Assembly: GCA_019787685.1 (NCBI GenBank)
Contig: JAHNUO010000025.1
Coordinates: 401,466 to 465,465, forward strand
Origin: Chiua virens
Lineage: Eukaryota; Basidiomycota; Agaricomycetes; Boletales; Boletaceae
Length of the DNA: 64,000 nucleotides
Direction: 5' to 3'
The notes below the pieces were generated by a model. The model was not told where the DNA came from. It ran no database searches and saw only the letters and a program-made list of their open reading frames with translations. The translations under genes were made by a program, and so were the position numbers. Shown here in pieces: positions 46,459 to 58,382 of this stretch. The number at the start of each line of letters is the position of its first letter. The stretch's first letter is position 1.

Positions 46459-47875
46459 CGTGGCGGCCCATTAGGCGATCCGAGGGTGTCGCTCACTTGC
46501 TGAGTTGTCCGTGTTGGCTTCTCGAGATGCGCCGCCGGTGACGAGCATCCCGGCGGGTGTCTGGCTGTTGCTTGCGCTCCTCGCGTCACTTGTCTACAAA
46601 CGCTCGTTTTGTTTTGTTTTGCCCCCTTTCCCTGATGCCACGACAACCAGACTTTTGGATCTCGAGCTGTTTTTCATCGAGAACATGCGTGGTTTGCCGG
46701 TCTATCGCTCGCTTCCGTGCCTGGATGTTCACTTGTGTGTCTCTTCGCGTCGTGGTGCCACCACGTAATGTGATGCCGCTGAGTGGAATGGGATCTCCTT
46801 GGTGTTCACGTTCGCTTGTACTTGCTTCTTGCAATCTTGCATTCTTTCTATTTTCCGTGGCTTATTTTTAAGCTTCTTTTCGAGAACGCTTGAAAGCGAT
46901 TGGTGAGGTGATCACGCCATAGTAGGCGTCGCTGATTCCGTGTGGCCACGTCACGGTATACGGTGTCACTTTAGATAGTTCAAGAGCAGGATACGATAAC
47001 GCTCGGCTACGTTCGCATGTGATTCACTAGCAGCCGCATCGATATGTCATTGAGCCCACAGCCCATCCCGCCCCGAGAGGGCAATTATCACATCAAGGAC
47101 CTAGATGCTGACATGAAGACGCATGCCGGGTCGGATCATAACGTACCACAGTGGGCGTTGTAAACTATAACTTTTCGTCGCGTCGCCCACCTCAAAAAGA
47201 CAGTCCTCCGCGGTCCTCGGAGGTGTGCATCACCGTAAGACACCATCTTATGAACGACGAGACGATGACGAACAGGTCAGACCGTCGATGCCCGATTGTG
47301 ATGTTGGCACCACGTGGCACTGTTTTTGGGTAATGCATACTTCCGGATTGGCGATGACAGCCCCGTAAGAGACTGTCTGCCGACAAGGTTCCTCGAGTGT
47401 CAATGCTATCAGCCACGTAGAGCAGAGAAGGCAGTATGCAGAGAACGCGTTATCACCACCCGGCATTATCTAGTCCAAGCGCATCTCTAGTTTAATGACC
47501 AAGGCTCATGGCATCCCCGATGATATCCGTCCAAAACGACACACTGGGTAAACGTACAATACCCAATATCCATCATGCACCAGATTATCTCATCGCGGAG
47601 AGCGTGTCCATGTCGACGAGCGAAAGAGGGCGCGGGTATGACAGCATAAACAGTGTGAAAATGAAAATCCGGCAACGAATGGTTGGGACGGTGAAAGCGA
47701 TAAGCCGTGACATGATAGCGCCTGGATAGAAAGCGTCCGAAACGCGCCCCGCCGACGATAGCGATGATAACGCGTGATGTGAGTCGTAACGAGCAGGAGG
47801 GTGTCTGCAGGACGTGGGTGATCGTAGATCCCACCCCCGAAGATTGGACTGCACACGCTAAACCGAGCGGCGCAT
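46459..47875. other. Intergenic between converging CRAL-TRIO and PPG1
   Basis: This holds the 3' regions of both genes. Frames of up to about 100 codons on either strand look random. A 1-kb minus-strand frame that enters here from 48512 is read-through of a PPG1 exon. Confidence 0.5.
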
Positions 47876-49339
47876 CTACAAAAAGTATTCTGGGAGCTGA
47901 TATACGTGTCAGCGTGACCGTGGCATCGACGTGAGAGAGGATATATCCCCCAAAGGATCGAACCAAACATCGACTACCCACCTTGACTCCCGTATTCTGC
48001 ATCCCCTGCTGATTCTGATTCGGTCCATCACGCTCGTTCTCTGGCGCAGCTTCGAACACATTAAAGTACATACTCCCACCCGGCCCTACTTCGAGAATAC
48101 TCGCGGAGTTGCCGCAGCGATAACAATAGTTGGGTGCAGACCATACTGTAGAGAGGTGTTTGTCAAAGAGGGACGAGTAGCCTTCCATGCAAAGTTGGTG
48201 TGCACGAAGAATATGCGACATGTAGTTCGTCTCGAGGAACTTGTGAACGACGCCCGAACCAAAAGTGTATCCTGCACCTCTGAACGGAAAGAATAAAATA
48301 TCAGCAGTCAGCAGGTGGAAGAAACGAAGCAGAAGAGAGGAGGGGGTGGTGGAGTAAGCAGAGTCTGGCCACCCAAACCTCCCCCTCGTTGAGTGTGGGA
48401 GACCGCACTGACCTAGGCGATATCGCAAAATCTTCCTTTTCTGCATCTGGATCTGACCAAACAAGATCGGCCATGGGTCCTTCATGAGGGATTTCTGCCG
48501 AAGAGAATCCATTCAGCAAGCCATGAGGCAGAAGGGGGTACAACAAGGGCCTACCTCGAAACCGATCGACCACCTTGATCTGATCGACTGAATGGATAGA
48601 AGGCGAGAGACCTGCCGAAGAGCGCATCGTCAATTGCCCTCGTGTCGAAGAGGAGATGGGAATACAGTACGTACCGCCGTGGACACAAAATATTCGATCG
48701 TCGATCACGACGGAGAGGGTCAAGAAGTCAAACATGTCTGTAAAATATGTCCACACGTGTGACGAGCCATATTTTCTGACACATTCGGTGTAGAAACCAT
48801 AGGTCTGGAGGGAGTGAGGCCGGTTAGAGCAGGCGATGGAAATGAGAGATTGGAAGACGTGCTTGGGTGACGGCCCTTGATTCGTGGTTACCGCGGATGA
48901 GCTGAACACGATCAGGGTATCTCAGTTTGAGACACGTCAAAAGAGAAATGGTTTCGACGCTAAAGAGACCGCGATCGACATAGTCACCTAGGCACGAGGG
49001 ATGGGAAAGGGTGAGTCATCGGATGACGAGTTGGTACGGGACTGACCAAGGAAAAGATAGTTGGTATGTGGAGCGTAGCCACCTATACGAAATATCTCGA
49101 TAAGATCGTAGAACTGACTTGGAGGATGATTGAGTAGTGCCGACGGGGACAGGACGGCTGAGAGATGCTCACCCATGGATATCACCGACGACGGTAACGG
49201 GGGCGGAGACGTGTACGACGTTGGACTCTCTCATGAGGACTTCTTTTGTTTTCTCGCATATTTCGCGGAGAAGGGCTTCATGTAGAAGCTGTTTACGGAG
49301 GAGCTGTTCAATACACGCATCGAGGTCGAATGGAGCCAT
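47876..49339 (-). CDS. PPG1: PP2A-like Ser/Thr protein phosphatase PPG1
   Basis: Eight exons (49339-49173, 49117-49047, 48987-48863, 48804-48675, 48611-48555, 48494-48413, 48279-47982, 47896-47876) give 316 residues. All PPP-family metal and catalytic motifs are present: GDIHG (52-56), [38 protein letters not shown] and [13 protein letters not shown]. The C-terminus is PEYFL, as in PP2A-type enzymes that are carboxymethylated at the last Leu. [13 protein letters not shown] and [11 protein letters not shown] match the Ppg1 branch better than PP4 or Sit4. In yeast, Ppg1 acts with the Far (STRIPAK-like) complex. The last exon is only seven codons. Intron 3 starts with GC (48862-48861), since GT would break the conserved sequence. 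Confidence 0.95.
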
Positions 49340-51491
49340 TCTTGCGATCGCAATTGTCACTTGATTTCACTTACAACCGTTATTTGTCCCTGTTTTTACA
49401 AGCAAAATAAAATATAAAATAAAAACATATCCTTCCGTCAGAGTCGCCCTTGGTCTACTTATAAGTCACTTGTCCGTAGCGCAGGGCAAGGTTAAGTTTG
49501 CGTTCAGGTCGCGCGTACCACGGAAAATTTTTATTTGCCTGGCATCACTCGTGCCTTGGCATCGTCCTCGAGGCAGTCGCATTGCATCCCGGTCTTTCTT
49601 GGTCACACTCATTCACCACTTGGCCGAAGAAGTGTCAAGTTGGCTGCGAAGCCATTCTCCTTTGGGATACCCTCTCCTCCTTCCCATGCCCCATCATCGT
49701 GTCTGCTGTGTGCGTGCGCGTGTCTCGTCCCAAGTCTCGCCAGCAGTCGTGGCAGGTCTTCTTGGAAGTTACCGTTGCCGGTTGTCGGATTTCGGTATCG
49801 ATTCAGGACCATATTCCCCGCGTACCCAATTGTCGCTCCCGAGATCGCGTTCATAGCGATTTTTCTCCTTCCTATCCCCGTTGGTCCTTTTATATACATA
49901 TACATGTCTATGTATTATGCGCGATGAAATATTCGCTCGGCCGACGAGATCGTGCATGTGTGCTCCTTGCACAAACGGCGTCGATGCACGAATGTCCCGC
50001 GTCTTTTTTCATCCGCGACAACAGGCTAGCGATCGCGCTATGGTCGCGGGAACTCGAGAATGATCATGCACATGCCCGGCGAGTCGGCGACAGTGGTAGC
50101 ACTCGGACGCCGTGGCCTGCCTCACTTACCCGCTGCGAACTCTCGGACGCCATTGCGTCAACTTGTTGTTCACGCTTTTGGCCCGCAGATCAACACGACG
50201 AATGGCGCAATTCGAGCTCTCCACGGAGTACCATCGTCGGAAAAAAAGAAAACACCACAAACGCAGCAAGACGTCTACTAAAAACAGGGTGGTGTCAGTC
50301 AATGGCTGCGGGAGGCTAATCTGGTTTGATGGGCTGTCCATGTCAATGATGTGCGCCATCGATCTCGAGTTTGTTGGTCCATCACCTGCCACGAAAGCTG
50401 AGCAACGCATCGCTGGATAGCTGCCACCGAGGGATGTGATGGGACCGGCCGTGAAGTAATAAAGCTTGCCTAGCTGGCAGTTCTCGGCAATCCCCTCGGG
50501 ACTGGGTTGCGACGGACTCTGTGGTGCTCGAAAGTGTCAGTGGGGGGGATGGTGCGGCTTTCTCATTGACACATGCAAGTTCGGTTGAGGATGAAGGCAA
50601 GGCCATTCGCCGAACGGCCGGGTAAGAGCGACCAAGCGGGGGTAGCGTCTGGCGGGAGGTAAGTATCTGATAATAGTGTCTCTTCTCTTCTGTAGGCTGT
50701 GCGCAGGTGGAATCACATCTGCATATTAGATCTTTCCGCTTAACGTTAGATGAAAGGAGCGTGCTTCACGTTGAAAGCGATTTTGAAGGGTCCCCATATC
50801 AAGATGCCGTATGGGGTGCATCATACACAGATTTAAAGTACTTGATATATCGTGGTTACGATACCAGGGACGATCCCTTCTCGATCTCGAAAGTCAAGTT
50901 TCAGGTACTCTCCCACCAGGCCAAACTCAGACTACTCTAGCCAATTATGCGCGTCCGCCCGATCTCTCTTTTTTTTCCCTCTTTTCTCTGCCGGCATGGT
51001 CCAATGTGCGTGTGAGAGCGTGTTTGTTGCACGGCAGCTTGTTCTGTCGAGAATCCAAAGTTCCGAGATCCAGTGCATCTCGTCCGTACGGAGAACTTGT
51101 CCAATTGTAGCCTTCTCAAGTTCTCCTCCGGCCAATCCCACTCCATTGACATCTCCAACGCCATCGTCGAACCGAAACCAAATCGTCCCTGGGCGTGCAT
51201 CGCCCTTCTCCAGATCTCCTCGCTTCGCCCCGTGTCCGCTATCGCTCCCGTCCCGCCCGAATTCACGATGGCTACCGGAATGATATGCGCGTGTACTCCA
51301 TCCCGGCCCTAGTATTCTCTCCAGAGGTAATAATTTAGTAACCCCTCCTTCATTAAGGTACGTTGCTAAGACATGCCACGGCAGGCGACGCCCGGCCTAT
51401 TACAACAACAGGTTTCGTATATATAATCTTGCTCCTCTGAGCTTTACTCTCTGTGATTCTCTCCTCTCCTCTCTCTATACCGTGTCCTCTA
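49340..51491. other. Intergenic upstream of PPG1 and the zinc-finger gene
   Basis: This is a 2.2-kb divergent region. Frames of up to 273 codons (49498-50319 plus) are of odd composition, overlap open frames on the other strand and match no known family. The 60 bases before the zinc-finger ATG are rich in CT repeats (ctctcctctcctctctct), typical of a fungal 5' leader. Confidence 0.45.
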
Positions 51492-52382
51492 ATGCAGTAC
51501 AATCACTACTCCCCTTCTCCTCCCCAGGGCTCAGTCCCTCACCCCTCCCAGTCCCCCGACGAGTATGCTGCTTCTCCCTATTCAGATCTGTCGCACCATC
51601 ACTCGACTTTGGCATACGCCGCTGTCAACTCAGCCTCGCACATGCCCGCCGGATCTATCGGTGCGTCACTCCCGTCACTTTCCTTCATTTTATTGATAGG
51701 TTCTGTCTCCACAGCCCAGCAGAGTGTTTCTGCCCAGTACCCCTACTCTACCTATTCTCCCGATGACCACCGCTCCTACTACACGACCTCTTCACAGGGC
51801 CATGCCGTCGAGCACTATCCCACTTCCAGCTCCCCACCAAACTCATACGCGACATCCAACCCCTCGGGTCACATATCCCAAACTTCCCGACACCAACCCC
51901 ACCTTTCCCAGTCACAGCAGCAATTCATCCCCACCCCATCTCAGGCGTACCAAGTTTATTCATCTGCCGGATCTACCTCATCGCCACGTTCTCGGTCGAG
52001 TGTCGAACCCTATTATCACATGTCCCCAAATCCACAGCACGTTGTGCACCCCTCCGCGTCGACGACGCATGCCACGAGCGGCACAGGCGGCAGAAGCAAC
52101 ACTGCCGCGCACGGCACAGGCTCTTCCCACTCCTCTCATCACCCACACGTTACTAGCACTCTTACTGGTACGATCGTCGTTGCCGCCGGCGAACGCTACC
52201 CATGTCACCTCTGTGAACGGTCTTTTACGCGCTTGCACGACCGCCGACGACACTATGAAACCGTACACGCCACCTCCCCGGTGTTGCATAAATGCCGGTT
52301 CTGTCGAAAAGACTTTAGCCGTGCGGACTCACTCAAACGCCACGTTGACAATGGTTGTGATGAATGCCGCGATAGAGTTTAG
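51492..52382 (+). CDS. C2H2 zinc-finger transcription factor
   Basis: Two exons (51492-51660, 51715-52382) give 278 residues. The intron has donor GTGCGT and acceptor CACAG; leaving it in would add an odd hydrophobic stretch. Most of the protein is low-complexity Ser/Pro/His/Tyr/Gln-rich sequence (QYNHYSPSPPQGS), as in activation regions. Near the C-terminus are two adjacent fingers. The first is CHLCERSFTRLHDRRRHYET then VH. The second is CRFCRKDFSRADSLKRHVDN then GC, which ends in Cys and is therefore C2HC. Finger tips LHDRRRHY and ADSLKRH should contact DNA. Target genes cannot be read from the sequence. Confidence 0.9.
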   Translation: MQYNHYSPSPPQGSVPHPSQSPDEYAASPYSDLSHHHSTLAYAAVNSASHMPAGSIGASLPSLSFILLIGSVSTAQQSVSAQYPYSTYSPDDHRSYYTTSSQGHAVEHYPTSSSPPNSYATSNPSGHISQTSRHQPHLSQSQQQFIPTPSQAYQVYSSAGSTSSPRSRSSVEPYYHMSPNPQHVVHPSASTTHATSGTGGRSNTAAHGTGSSHSSHHPHVTSTLTGTIVVAAGERYPCHLCERSFTRLHDRRRHYETVHATSPVLHKCRFCRKDFSRADSLKRHVDNGCDECRDRV

Positions 52383-55300
52383 GCGGGCTGGGCCCGGCCT
52401 CTCGGTCTGTCTCCATTGGCTTTTTTTCTTTTTCTGTTTTGACTCTTGCGTTTGTTCTCTTCCGTGCACGCTCGGAACCTCTGGTTGGAAAAGCACGGAA
52501 TAGGACTTGATTGGGCTGGGGGGCACTTATCTTTCTTTCTCTTTTTTTTTTTCTTCTTCTCGACTTTGGAAGCGTCTGGACTCAGTAGACCGCCCTCGAC
52601 CCCCTTCTTCTTTCAGCTTTGAAATGATCCTCGTCGCGTTTGTCATTTCATACTCAAACGCCTCCCCCACGTGTGTGCGTGTGGGGGAGGGCGAGAGAGC
52701 GGGGGGACAGGGATGGAGGGGATTAGGGTTAGGACCACTATACTCGTTTTGATGGCGATGATGACGACGATATCGTCTCGTCGCGCATCCGCATGTTCCT
52801 TCCTACCCCCTCACTCTTCTTTCCCCCCCTCTTGGGATCACCAGCAGTGCGTACAATATGGGTATATTTAGGCTCCACGTATATAAATATACATCGGTTT
52901 CACCTAATTTCGCTACGCCTTGGGCGTTGACCTCTGCCTCTCGTTTCTTTTTGTTTTCATTGGCACGTTGAAGCTGCACACGCGTGCGTATCAAAACCTG
53001 CGATTGATATGAGGGGGAAATCCTCTGGTGTACTTCAGGCACGTCCGAGTCAAGCAAGGAGAGATACACGTGTTCAGCTAGGAGCCGACCGAGTGGAGAA
53101 AGATCAAATCAGAAGGCGAAGAAAAGAAGAAAGAGTGTATTGTCCCATCTCGACTCATCATCGTTTTGCGCCCTCTCCTGTCTCGTCCGGAAAGTTACTT
53201 CAAGTCTGTGTGTGCGTGGGTATGGTGCCGGAAGGACCATCCGCACTTGACCATATGGGTACCATTTTACCTTTCAATTCAATTTTCGACAATAGATTCG
53301 GAGGTTCCCTGTCAGCGATGACAGTTTGTTGTATTGTATACATGCTAACTTAGTTTCCCCCCCAGGTGTCACACTTGCCTCAGCGTATTGTGTAGGACTA
53401 GCTCAGTCAGTGCTACATAATCAAATTGCTTGTCCAAAATAATAATAACTTGGCTTCCCCCCATATCCATTCGTTTAGGATACGCATACTACTCTTTGTG
53501 CTTTCTTCTCCTCTTCCTGTTTCTTTGTTCTCTCTCCCCCCCTTCCTCACAGACCCTGTCGACATCGACCGCGAAAAAAAAAACAAGAATATTAATGCTC
53601 GCACGTACGTGACCGCCCAGTCACAGTGACCCGCACGAGTATAAATACGTGATAAACGCGTTGGTGTTACAATAAAAGAGAGTTCAAGCACGTCCAGCCT
53701 CGGATCGACTGTGGTTTCCACTCCGGTCCATATCATAATCAGAATCACACGGAGAGGAATACATTCGCCCGAGTCTTTTTCGGATGTACGCCTCGCTGGT
53801 GTACTCCTCACGTGATTGCAATGAAGCGAGAATGTTGGCGACAGATTGGACGAGGTTCAGAACCTTCGTTACAAGGAAACTTGGCTGGACAAAAAGGAGG
53901 AAAGGGCGAGCACCTCTGCTGTCTCGGGGATCTGAAGTCGCGATGCGCAGCTTCTGCTCTCGGCTCTCAGTATTTTCCGACGTGGCAAATGCCGCACACG
54001 GCTCCTACTCGCTTTAGTGCCGAAGCCGGTCGTGTCACATTGACAGAAATGCAATCTCCTTCCATTGATTGTTCCATCGAACGGAGACGTCCTCGGCAAC
54101 GGAATGAGGTGCGATCAATGCTTGCGGGCGGTGTGCGGGATTTTACCTTGCCCCGCGGAACACGGACAGCAAAAATGCAAACCCGTAGCTATGTTTGCAT
54201 CGCGGTGGCATGCGAGAGGGGAGAATGGTCAAATTTGTTATTCACCTTACTGCCCGGTGCTGGCGTCCATTCGGCATTCGTCCCGTAGGAGCGAGACGAT
54301 TTTGATAACAATAATACCAACATATCCACGTATTCGTGTTCCGCGTCATATGCATATGGGGTAGGCTAAGGCAAGCATATAGATTGAAGGTTAAAAAAAA
54401 AGGTCGAAAAGGGTCATGCGAGGCACACCTACCAGTGGCCTAATGGTCGCAGACACCCAAAGCGAGCTCATGTCACAGCGATCGTTCACTGACCATCCAC
54501 TCAGTCGTGCATTACGGAGTACGTACCCATTACTAGCCCTATCAGTGTGCAAACTTTCAAAGAAGTGTCTCAGCCGTACGTCAACGTTCCAGTCCCCGGG
54601 TATCCTCTTCCAGTAACATCCACAGGAATCAGTGAAACCTCACCAAAGGTAACGACTCCCACATCGATTGATTATCCGTAATACTCCACAGCATGGTGAA
54701 TGCATGTGGGGAGATATGGGAAACAGGGGAACGCATGCCTCGAGGGCCGAGAACGGGTCGTTACCACAACGTTATTGTTGCGCCCTACTCCACATGTACA
54801 TACTCAGTGTCAGACGCGTGATTCTGAAACATGTCGGCCCCCAGTGGTCAGATACAACGACCATACGGGCAGGCCTGCTGTCATTAACATGACGAGGCTG
54901 ACGGGAATGGCCCTTCAGAGCAATCACATTTCTTGGAAACACGGCGTTCAGCGGTTCTACCTTTTTTTCGCCAATGATATCATTTGGAAGGTGTTGGAGG
55001 CGATTCCTGTGTTTCCATCTGATTTGAAAAACAGATATCTGTGTCCACGAATGGTACCTTGGGGGTCTCGCCCGTACAGGGGTGACCCTTGCATTACGCA
55101 AATGGGTGATCTTGCCATTCTGGCCAAGGCAGTGTTTGGCGAGTTTAAGCCAACGTTATTGTACGAAAACGGGACGAATATAGAGCCGGCGGACCACGAA
55201 AACGACCTGTCGATTTACGGTTTCTTTTGTAAAATTCTTTTCAAAGTTCGTGTTGCGACGTAACTGCTTGGTTTGGTTTGGTGGCATCGGGTCGAAACCG

Positions 55301-55435
55301 GACCGGCAATGCGATAAGGCCACGCTGCATGATCCGCCTTATTCGGCGAAATTTCCTGTCGAAGCAGAGAATCAAATTAGATTACACCCAATGTACTGGG
55401 ATGAAACAAAGTTCCAGACGATACAGTGTATTGAA
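52383..55435. other. 3 kb with pyrimidine tracts, no recognisable gene
   Basis: Long T/C-rich tracts occur at about 52535-52565, 52800-52835 and 53500-53545, and poly-A runs near 53573-53585 and 54392-54403. The first few hundred bases are probably the zinc-finger 3' UTR. Frames at 53812-54288 and 54700-55263 (plus) show no family similarity and no splice pattern, so I leave them unassigned. Confidence 0.45.
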
Positions 55436-56537
55436 TTACTCTTCGTCTTCAGAACCCTCTTCGTCTTCACTTTGTGTTCCTTCGTTCCCTTTGTCAGCAA
55501 GGCCCTCAATTTCGACAGTTCGATTATCATCGCCGGTCTCTTTATTCTCGCTTTGGTTCGACTGCGTCTGGTTTAATTTGGTGATGACTTTATTAGCTGT
55601 GTTGAATATACCACCAGTGGGGGCGCCGCATGCCAAACACTTTGGGTTCTTTGCGTAGCGCTTGATCGCACAGGATGAGCAATAATGGTGGCCACATCGA
55701 GTGACCACCGGATCTGTGTATGGTTTTCGGCAAATGAGGCAAGCGAAGGGGATGTCCTCGTCCGAATCTGAATCGGACACATCCTCCACTTGTCTTTTGG
55801 GGTTCTCGGCTAATTTATCTAGTTGCCATCCCGCAAGGTCTAAGCACGCCGAGTTCAGTCACATTCAAAGAACTCCACAACTGTAGATTATACCCACATG
55901 TTCCGCGGTCATGCAGGAATTTGCATGTATCACCAAATCCGCAGTAACCGGTCTCTAAGTGTAGGCGATGTTGTTAGCTTCGTGATCCGCAAGTAAGGTA
56001 AGAAAACACACCTTTGTAATCTTTGCATACATCTGGCTGATAATCGACGATGGTGACCGTCCGAATCGTGTTCGTACTTCGCTGGGGACCAAGTCGCATC
56101 GCCTTGGGTATCTCTTTGTCTTTCCTCAGATGACTACGGTAAGCTTTTTGACCCTTGTACACCCCGTCTGGGGCTTCCTCGTCAGTCTCTCCGCGTTCTT
56201 CATGCTCTTCCCGGCGTCGCTTAGCGAGAGCTTCTTCAATCTCGTCTCCAGCGATGATGTCGAGCGCTGCGTTTATATGTGAGCCTGCGGTAGTCCATTT
56301 AACATCCGGTCCTTCTCGAGCGGTCTCGTCGTCGTCGGCATCGTTATTTGCGCGTTGGGTAGCCGTCCGTTTTGTACCCGCGCTCAACAAATTCACAACT
56401 GCTTTGCGGGTCGGGAGAACAATTTCAGAAGTACTGATGGAAGGCATTCCAGGTGATCCAGACCGACGTCTGGACGTCATCGGGCGTGATTTTCCCTTCT
56501 TGAAAAAGGGTACCTTCACATCGTCCGTAGTCGACAT
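55436..56537 (-). CDS. CWC24: Pre-mRNA splicing factor CWC24 (RNF113-like), CCCH plus RING
   Basis: Three exons (56537-56012, 55954-55898, 55839-55436) give 328 residues in frame. The N-terminal half is charged and disordered (KVPFFKKGKSRPM start). A CCCH zinc finger follows: [20 protein letters not shown] then HDRG, then YLAGWQLDKLAENPKRQVED. After an acidic linker (SDSDSDEDIPFACLICRK) comes a RING finger: CLICRKPYTDPVVTRCGHHY then CSSCAIKRYAKNPKCLAC. Cwc24 joins the activated spliceosome at the 5' splice site and must leave before step one. Domain order and spacing match the family exactly. The tail is highly acidic. Confidence 0.95.
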
Positions 56538-58382
56538 CGTAGTGAGCAAACAAATGGTTGGCTTAGTCAGCCGCCAGCCTGAGGTTTGTATTCGTAACAC
56601 TGATTAGTCACATCATTTTCAAACATTATGCACTAACCCCAGATTCAGCACATCGACAGCATCGTGACTCATCATACTAATAAGTACTCAAGACATCTAT
56701 GTCTAGCTACAAAAAGTTGTACTGACTTACTTAGACCAACTTGTCCCTAGACTGAGCTTTGACAAGCGCTCACTAACGTCAACCCCTTGGTGTGAATTTC
56801 TGACGTACAATGGCTGCTGGCATGATCCTTCGAATGCCTTGCACATGACCCCACGGAAAAAGCGTACGGACTACCGATAGAGTTCATTCCCATCAAATAT
56901 GATACACGTACACACTTAGCGATAGTGCAGTCTAAGGGGTACATATATGTAATACTCATTTGGTCAAGTTGCTTGACTCATGACGGAGAGGAGACTCGGA
57001 GAAAACGTGAGGCACGAGTCGCACATAAGTAATTTCGTTGTGTCCGTGACGGTACGTTTTAATGTCGTACACCTACGTATCCGAGTAGGAGCCTGATAAG
57101 TGGAGCCGAAAACCCCTTGGAGCTAGGGTGATCGCGCGGCATCTCCTTCTAAAGTGGACGAGCGACGATCACAAAGTTAACTTTTGTTACAGTTTACCAT
57201 GTCCGGCCCATGCGCTCTCCGTTCCTCCGTCGTGATCCGACCCGTTACTTTTTGCACGGTAATTCGACGTATGGCGGCAGGACACGCTGTTTCGACTACT
57301 AGACGCCTCGGAGCGCCCGCGGCAGACGACAAGACATGCGTGGTTGCCGGATTGTGAAGCTCGTTCTGAGATGCTTCACGGAGAAACCACCAAAGTCCGA
57401 GGGGGATTAACCTTGGCCGTGGCAAAGGATGAAACCAGCCGAGTAAATACGCAACGGGGCTACCAGCAAGTTCCCAGCTTCTCCAGTGCGGCAGTCGATA
57501 GACCCGATACTATAATCATATCACGATGATGTGATACGGAACACCATCTCCCTGATCAGGAAGTAAAGTTCCGGTCGCATTGCGTTCGATCACCGGACGC
57601 TGTAGAACCTGCTGTCAATGGAGACCGAGCTGGGCAGCTGATAAATGTAAGCAAAAGATCCGTCAGTAACATTACTTAAATCATAGATTGTTCACCATTA
57701 TACCACTGAGACGTAAAAGAGATCAATAGCCAAGTTGGAATACCCGCAAAGATCGGCGGGCATCTCGGACGAGTGGCCAACTGGCTTTGATCTGATCTGA
57801 GTCGGACAAGGTCCGTGCTCATCTGAATTTCTGACGACGGGAGAACAAAGCCGGTCAGTAAAGGAACATTAATATTCAGGGCGGGTATGATGCGGAAGAG
57901 CTATCACATCGGGGCGGAAGAATCATGGAAGAATGAAGAAGCTGCCAGCTTACATATCTTGAACTCAGGCTCGGGATATTTGTTCCATACTCATATAAAC
58001 GATAGCATCCTGAGCGTGGCCCTGCCAGGTGCCTGCCAGCCCAAAGCCGCGTGTCTTCACCTTGATCGCCGTTGTAATCAATGTCGGTTTTCCCAAGGCA
58101 GAAAATCTGAAAAATATCACGGGACTGGTCAAACCGCAACGGACGGCGGTCACTCTCAACAAACCATTGGATGGTCGTTGCTCAGATCGTTGACAGAATT
58201 CTGTTAAGTTCAAGTTAGTACTCGGAACCTTTCATTGAGGTAGCTTCTAAGAATAAGAAGTCTTCACTTGAAGGTCGCTCCAGTTATTGACCACGTGATC
58301 TATGACCACCTTCCGAATTGGTGCGGACGAATCGTAACCGTGTACTTCTACGTGTCAACGGTCTACCAGTGACGGGGTTCTA
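56538..58382. other. Intergenic between CWC24 and CLC genes
   Basis: A divergent 1.8-kb region. Short frames on both strands (for example 57887-58207 plus and 57876-58139 minus) overlap each other and have no known similarity. No RNA gene is evident. Confidence 0.45.

Noticed and set aside
47487..48512. Long 341-codon minus-strand frame read as one gene
   Set aside because: Its central part is PPG1 exon 7. The flanks are introns and 3' sequence that happen to be open; the conserved exons splice as given.
49498..50319. 273-codon plus-strand open frame
   Set aside because: Composition looks non-coding, several frames on both strands are open here, and no domain is seen.
54700..55263. 187-codon plus-strand open frame
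   Set aside because: No similarity to a known family, and a 109-codon minus frame overlaps it.
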